This document shows, piece by piece, positions 58,328 through 64,000 of a stretch of 64,000 bases of DNA; the stretch's first letter is position 1, and the number at the start of each line of letters is the position of its first letter. The position numbers and the translations under genes were made by a program. The notes below the pieces were generated by a model that saw only the letters and a program-made list of their open reading frames with translations, made no database searches and was not told the DNA's origin. This DNA is from Lactuca virosa (taxonomy: Eukaryota; Streptophyta; Magnoliopsida; Asterales; Asteraceae), in NCBI GenBank assembly GCA_928212115.1, contig CAKMRJ010005523.1:242388110-242452109 (forward strand), given 5' to 3'.

Positions 58328-61132
58328 AGCTCTCTCCCCCTTAAAAAGATTTCGTCCTCGGAATCTCGCTAAAAAGGGTGTAACAATTAAGTCTCTTTTT
58401 CTTATATCTTGAAATACTCGTAAGTATTTTAAATTAATATTTCTCTTAAATCTTCTCCAATAACTCATTAGTCATAGTCTCAAACTATAATTGTTCTCTC
58501 ATCTCAACTTATCATATGCTTCTCGTTAAAGATGTTATTCAAACTTTATTACAAAAGGATTCAACATCATATCTCGTTTCTCTTTATATTTAACTAAAGC
58601 TCATCTTCTTCTTCTATTAAAAAATTTCTCATACCTCCGCTTAGTTTAAACAACTCACATATTTCTCATATGTTTAGACATTTCTTGCGTCTTTAATTTG
58701 CTATCCTTTTTATCTAACTCTTTGGTAAAGATCAATTTGAATTTCTAGGGAAAATAGTACGACCTTTACAAATCGATACTTCTCTTAATCATTAACATTT
58801 TTTCTCTCAGTTATCAAGATTAATCAATATTCCTGCTATTATTTGGAATATTAATTATCTCATTCACAACTTGTAGTAGTTCACATATTATCAATCAAAT
58901 TCAGCTATTTTCTCTTAACATTTTCTCAAATATCGCTTGGTACTCGATTTACGGCTCACTTTATAAGCTACAAGTATATCACTAATTATTAAATATATAA
59001 ACTAGAAACTTATTAAGTCTATCACATAATGAATATCGATTAAGCACTCCACATATTGATCCACGACGAGTCACATATCAACTGCTATCACTCATTTCTC
59101 AATAGTTCTACTAGTTCTTATAATACTCAAATTAATCTTGTTACCCCCTACGGTGCTTACAATGTAGTTAATCCACTCGAGTATCTATAAATCACTCAAA
59201 TCACTTAGTCACTCGGATTACTCTAACTAACAATTTATTGTTCAATTTAATTTCTCATATCACTAGGTCAATCTCTCAGATCATTGACTCAAATTAATTA
59301 CTCTAATAAATCACTCCAATCAATATCAATTATTCAAATTAATTTCAATTGCTCAAATCAATATCAATCGTTCATATCTATCTCTGCGATCACTATAAAT
59401 CAATCAATTGAATCACTTAAATTACTCAGATTAATCAACCACTCAAATCAATAGCTCTGATCAATATTAATCATTCTGTTCAATCTCACTCAATCACTCA
59501 GATCATTCACTCAATTCAATCTAATCAATTACTGAAATTATTTACTCAAAATATTAATTTGATCATTGTAACTGATCTTTATCCAGACCGTTTTTCGTAC
59601 TCAATTATGAAATTGTTTCTCTCGTAAGTTTACAATTTCTCAGACCAATTTCAATCACTTCAATATACATTATTGTTGTAGTTGCTAAGTGTATACATCA
59701 CAATTGTACATAACGTCGGATTCAATAGACAGTCGAATATTTGATTCTATCCTAAGCCCACAAACAAACAAGGAACATGAAATAAGGTTGAATAAATCAT
59801 TCTCATGCTATAAAATCCTAGTATAATCAATCTACTCTGATGCTCATAAATTACTTAGATCGGTTACTCTTGGTTATTTGAATTAATTGCTCGAACTATT
59901 CAAATCAGTTACTCAGATCAATTATTCTGCTTAGTCACTTAGATTAATCACTCTGATCAATTCAATTTCATTAGGTCAATTACTCAAGTTAATATTATTC
60001 GCTCAGATCATTCACTTGGATTCATCGAGTACTTAAATTAATTTCTCATATTAATCACTCTTGCTCAAAATCAATCATTCATATCAATTACTTGAATCAC
60101 TTATATCAATATTATCTACTCATATCGATTACTCGGATCAACATCATTTACTCATATTAGTAACTCAAATTAGTCATAATAGATCTCATATTGGGATTAG
60201 GCCTAGTCACCTCTCAGAGACTCAATCACAAATACCGTCTTCATGAGTAAACCCAATCGCCTCTTATGGGTCTAACATGTAAGTCTCAATCATCTACATG
60301 AAATGATCTAATCGCCTCTCATAGATCAATCATGTAAGTCTATCAATCGTCTACATGAAATAATCATGTAAGTCTATGATCTCAATCAAAATTCTCACTT
60401 ATTCGAACTTTTACACAATAGATCCAATCACCTTTCATGGATCCATTATGTAAATCTCATGATCTTAATCAAATGTTCTCATTATGATTTCTCACATTAT
60501 GTTTACTTAGGAGTTATATCACTATTTTAATTCATAGACTCGTATTATATATACTCTTGACATTTATTCTCTTAATACTACTCATTTTATATCTATATGG
60601 ACTCTAACTCATTTTCCAATAAGCACCGCATCGTAACAAGCTTCTCTTCGTGTCACAGTCTCATTTTCTCACTCTCCATTATCACACCATGGTATCATAT
60701 TCACTACGTCGTGGTCTATCATCCTAAATAATCATATAACAATCTACGTTTTGTCCGCATCATGGAAGACTCTCGTCGCGTCGCAGCTACCTTAAGTACC
60801 TCGCCTTTATCTACTCACCCTCATAACCACGTCATGACTTAATCTCAACCACATCGTAATGATCTAGTCGTCACGTCGTGATCTTATTCTCTCCACATCG
60901 TGATCTCTACAACTCATTTATACCATACTACTTTATGGTCACGTCATGGACATTATCTCTTCACGCCGTGATTTGCAAAGTACATTGTTATTAATCGATC
61001 TAATTGTATTGTGTATCACCGATCACTAAACCGCACATCTCCAGTCATCGTGCTATGTATTTCACTATGGATCTTGCAATCATACTCCCCATGCAACTCT
61101 CTCCACAATGCATCATGACATAATTTATAAGG

Positions 61133-61209
<77 letters not shown>

Positions 61210-61346
61210 AAATTACTAAAGTATCAAATAATATATCTAACTCATAATTATCATATCATATCACTTATCATTTATACTCTATGGTTTAAGATTAAGAATC
61301 TACTATAAGAACCTAATTCACTTAAACCACGACTCTGATACCAACT
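58328..61346 (-). other. Internal region of D, non-coding
   Basis: No ORF of interest. Much of 59190-60180 is a degenerate run of ATCACTC and AATCAAT words. CACGTCGTGAT palindromes recur near 60650-60980, close to the primer site. The purine tract lies at 58329-58352 and the primer site at 61331-61344, both minus strand. Confidence 0.7.
61138..61207. repeat. (TA)n microsatellite
   Basis: About 35 TA units in the internal region of D. The frame through it is not a gene. Confidence 0.95.
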
Positions 61347-63324
61347 TGTAACGCCCAAGATTTCATACAAAGTACACCCCAAATATTTCATTTATCATTT
61401 AAAAGTTTACAACAATTTTGGTGTACATTAGCACTTTGGAATACAAGTAGTAATCACAAGGGTCGTATTGGTCTCAAGTACAGGATCGAACCAGACGTCA
61501 CAATAATATACCTGCAAAATAAATCATCATAACAACATAACCCTCACGGCTTAGTGAATAACGGCTACTAAAACATAATTGGATAAATCATATAAATCAC
61601 ATTATAACTTATTTCTCACTTATTTAATAATTAATTTATATAATTAGTGGTATTATCATAACCAACCTCTCAGTGTTAATCAATTTCTCATTCATAATCT
61701 ATCCCTCAATCAATAATCTATCTCTCAATTATTAATCTATTTCTCAATCGTGACCAATCTCTCAATTAGTGATCTCCCTATCTCTCTCTTGATCTATCTC
61801 TCATTCACAATTAATCTATCAGTATCTCTCACTATCATAATATATCTTTCTCAATATTAATAAATCTCTCTATTAAGATCTATCTCTTTCAATGGGAATT
61901 AATCTCTCTATCCTAATCTATCAATTGTTCACGACAAATCCATCAATCATGATCTATCTGTTAATTATAATTAATCTATCAATTATAATGTATTTCTCAA
62001 TAATGTTCTAACTCATAGTAATGAATAATTTCTCAACAAAATCAATTTATTTAAATCTCTGTGCAATTCATATATCGCATATCACATATATCATAAATAT
62101 CACATCACAAATCTAATATAAGCAATTACTCATAAATAATCTATCTTTTAATGTAATATATCTCTTAATTGTAATCTATCTTATCAATCAAAATCAATCT
62201 CTCAGTCAGATATTTATCTTTCAGAACAATCGATTTCTCGCGTATCAATTACTTTCTCTTTAACAATTAATCATATAAATCATGTAATGTATAACACATA
62301 TAATATATTAATGGATGTTAGAGTAGTGTTACTCACCTGGCTAGCTAGCAGACTAATTCAAGTATTGGTTTCAATTCTTCGCTGCCTATCAGCTCGTCAT
62401 GTGGTAACACCTAATCCTTAAATAACAAGTTTCTTAAAACTTGTCATAAGTCACTACTAGCTACCCTCAGGGACCTCTTATCACCAAACTAATCAAATCT
62501 CATAATATTATCATAATAGGCTTAACCCGTAAGCCATTAGTTAAATCTATCATAACATGTATTTCTCAAATATTAGGGTTTATAACCCTTACAATCTCAA
62601 CTAAATCTTTAATCGTAAGATTTACTCACTGATCTTACCAATGGGTTCGTAACAATAGCATATCACGAACACCCATAATATAATTAGGTCTATCAAATCT
62701 TAATAATAATCAAAATATCGTAAATACAATTTGACGGTAAAAGATACCTAAATATATCCCATAACTCAACCTTGTATCATCTGTACAACAGTATAACTTC
62801 ATCATAGTAATATCCCGCAAACGATTCCCCAACAGCATCTCCGATCTCGCATGCCAAACCCTTTCAAATGACACAAAAACTATCATATTTATAGTCAAAT
62901 GTATGTCACTTTGTGACCACATATGTGTCACGTCGTGATGATCAGTTAGATCCCGGTCTTGCCATGTATCGCACTCTCCAACCAAGTGTCTCGGTGACTC
63001 GCCACCTGTCACGTCGTGATCACTCGTTGTTCACGTCGTGATGGTCAAAGGTTAACCTTTGACTTGACTTCCGTTGAGTTTTTTCAAAATAACAAAGTAC
63101 TTTCATCTAAACTTCAAACTACCATAACCTTCTCATACGAACTCTGTTTTCGACGATCTTTATATCCACAGAATCCTATCAAAAAGCTCTACAACATTCC
63201 TCAATTATCTTTTGCTAAATAACATTCCTCAATTTAAAGTAACTCCATGTTCTATTTTTCCTACTCGTCTCTTATCATTTTATATCTTCTGAAGGGATAC
63301 TTATTTACGAGATACAATATGACA
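61347..63324 (-). repeat. Right (5') LTR of D
   Basis: 1978 bp. On the minus strand palindromes ATCACGACGTGAT (about 62935-63045) precede a TATA-like CTATAAATATGAT (about 62883-62896). The terminal 25 bp has diverged from the left LTR but still aligns. Confidence 0.82.
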
Positions 63325-64000
63325 ACAATAATGTAAGAGGGACTCTGATTCGGGTCATTGATCTTCCAAAGAACTGTTAAAGGTAACTCTTAAACCATCT
63401 CTTAGGATCATATTTTCTATTAATGGAAAGAATTATGATCCATGGTTTAATCATAAGTGTTGTAGTTTTAAATGCTTTTGTTGTTATCTGTTTGAATATA
63501 TGTTTTGCCAAGAACATGAATAACACCTTATTATCCAATAATGGTACCAGAGTCTTTGATTATTGTTAATAGAACCTAGAAATCATGTTTGGAAAACATA
63601 ATGGGTATGATCTTATACACATTGTTTGGGAAAGTGTGTGTATGAAATATACACATTAGGGTTTTGATTCTATGATGATATGGCATGGGTGATCTCTTCT
63701 ATTAAATTCAAATTATATGAATTTGTTTCCCATTTATCTTGATTCTCCTATGATTTTGGGTTTTATTTTTTGTCATGAATTTATATAATCAATATGATAA
63801 AGTGTATTCATATGTTTATGTCTATAAAAAAGTTTTATGACATTGTAATATACAAATAAGGATTGTTTTGTAAACTATTTATTTACAATTCTTATAAAAA
63901 TAATGGTAATTTTTCCCTTGTATGGGCCCATGAACTCATTGCCAACTTATTGGACCTATGTTTGTGATGTATTGGGTCTTAGAATTTGTTAAAATAAATT
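63325..64000 (+). mobile_element. Right part of LTR J and start of its internal region
   Basis: Sequence after D continues LTR J to about 63540 (ending TTATCCAATA). It is followed by TGGTACCAGAGTC (63542), which resembles an initiator-Met tRNA primer site. The internal region then runs off the window. The left part of J lies before 36214. Confidence 0.5.

Larger units (their letters stand above)
36214..63324 (-). mobile_element. Non-autonomous LTR element D (minus strand), host of the nested stack
   Basis: The left LTR starts TGTAACGCCC at 36214, is split at 37099 by element B, and resumes from about 57701 to end GGTATTACA at 58327. The right LTR is 61347-63324. The flanks gcaat (36209-36213) and acaat (63325-63329) are a 5-bp TSD with one mismatch. 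The minus-strand primer site (TTGGTATCAGAG) abuts the right LTR, and the purine tract (TTTTTAAGGGGGAGAGAGC) abuts the left LTR. The 3-kb interior has no ORF of interest. Direction and the end signals fit a gypsy-type large retrotransposon derivative (LARD-like), but lineage cannot be proven without pol. Confidence 0.8.

Noticed and set aside
61108..61308. 66-codon frame with an Ile-Tyr run
   Set aside because: Translation of the (TA)n microsatellite.

Overview
The window is plant nuclear DNA. It carries two spliced host genes with GT/AG introns and is otherwise filled with transposable elements. The LTR families, with dense ACTCGTCGAGT-type palindromes, suggest an Asteraceae genome, probably lettuce (Lactuca); that name is an inference from memory and was not searched.

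Host genes: (1) a fasciclin-like arabinogalactan protein (FLA16/17 type) on the + strand, 4795-9253, three exons, 447 aa, with a 74-nt last exon 3 kb downstream of exon 2; (2) a calcium-dependent protein kinase (CPK1/CPK2-like) on the + strand, 31180-34574, seven coding exons, 573 aa.

Layout: 1-2243, an LTR fragment (K) lying against a second LTR fragment (A2); 2940-4290, a Mutator-type element with long terminal inverted repeats; 4795-9253, the FLA gene; 10.65-10.98 kb, a TRIM-like pair of small direct repeats; 11506-25132, a solo LTR (H) interrupted by another solo LTR (S) and by a 10.2-kb Ty3/gypsy element (G1, minus strand, broken gag-pol with chromodomain-like tail); 26-30 kb, hAT-type MITEs; 31.2-34.6 kb, the CDPK gene with a Stowaway-like MITE in one intron; 36.2-63.3 kb, one nested stack. 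In the stack, a non-autonomous minus-strand element D has its left LTR split by a truncated Ty1/copia element B. B contains a solo LTR A (itself split by copia-type element E) and a reversed solo LTR F (itself split by young element C). D sits inside a further LTR (J), so the nest is five levels deep. Matching or near-matching 5-bp target duplications close almost every level.

The most interesting signals are in the non-coding retroelements. Element C has nearly identical LTRs (a handful of differences in about 775 bp) but no intact gene. Its interior carries three sets of short hairpins in which the loop is conserved while the stem sequence changes on both sides and still pairs. Element E has a similar trio. 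In addition, CG-centred palindromic words lie upstream of the TATA box and/or just after the primer binding site in seven LTR families, and the same word appears in both gypsy-like and copia-like elements. These look like undescribed cis-acting DNA or RNA modules.

All alignments, counts and structures were read by eye; no searches or folding were run.
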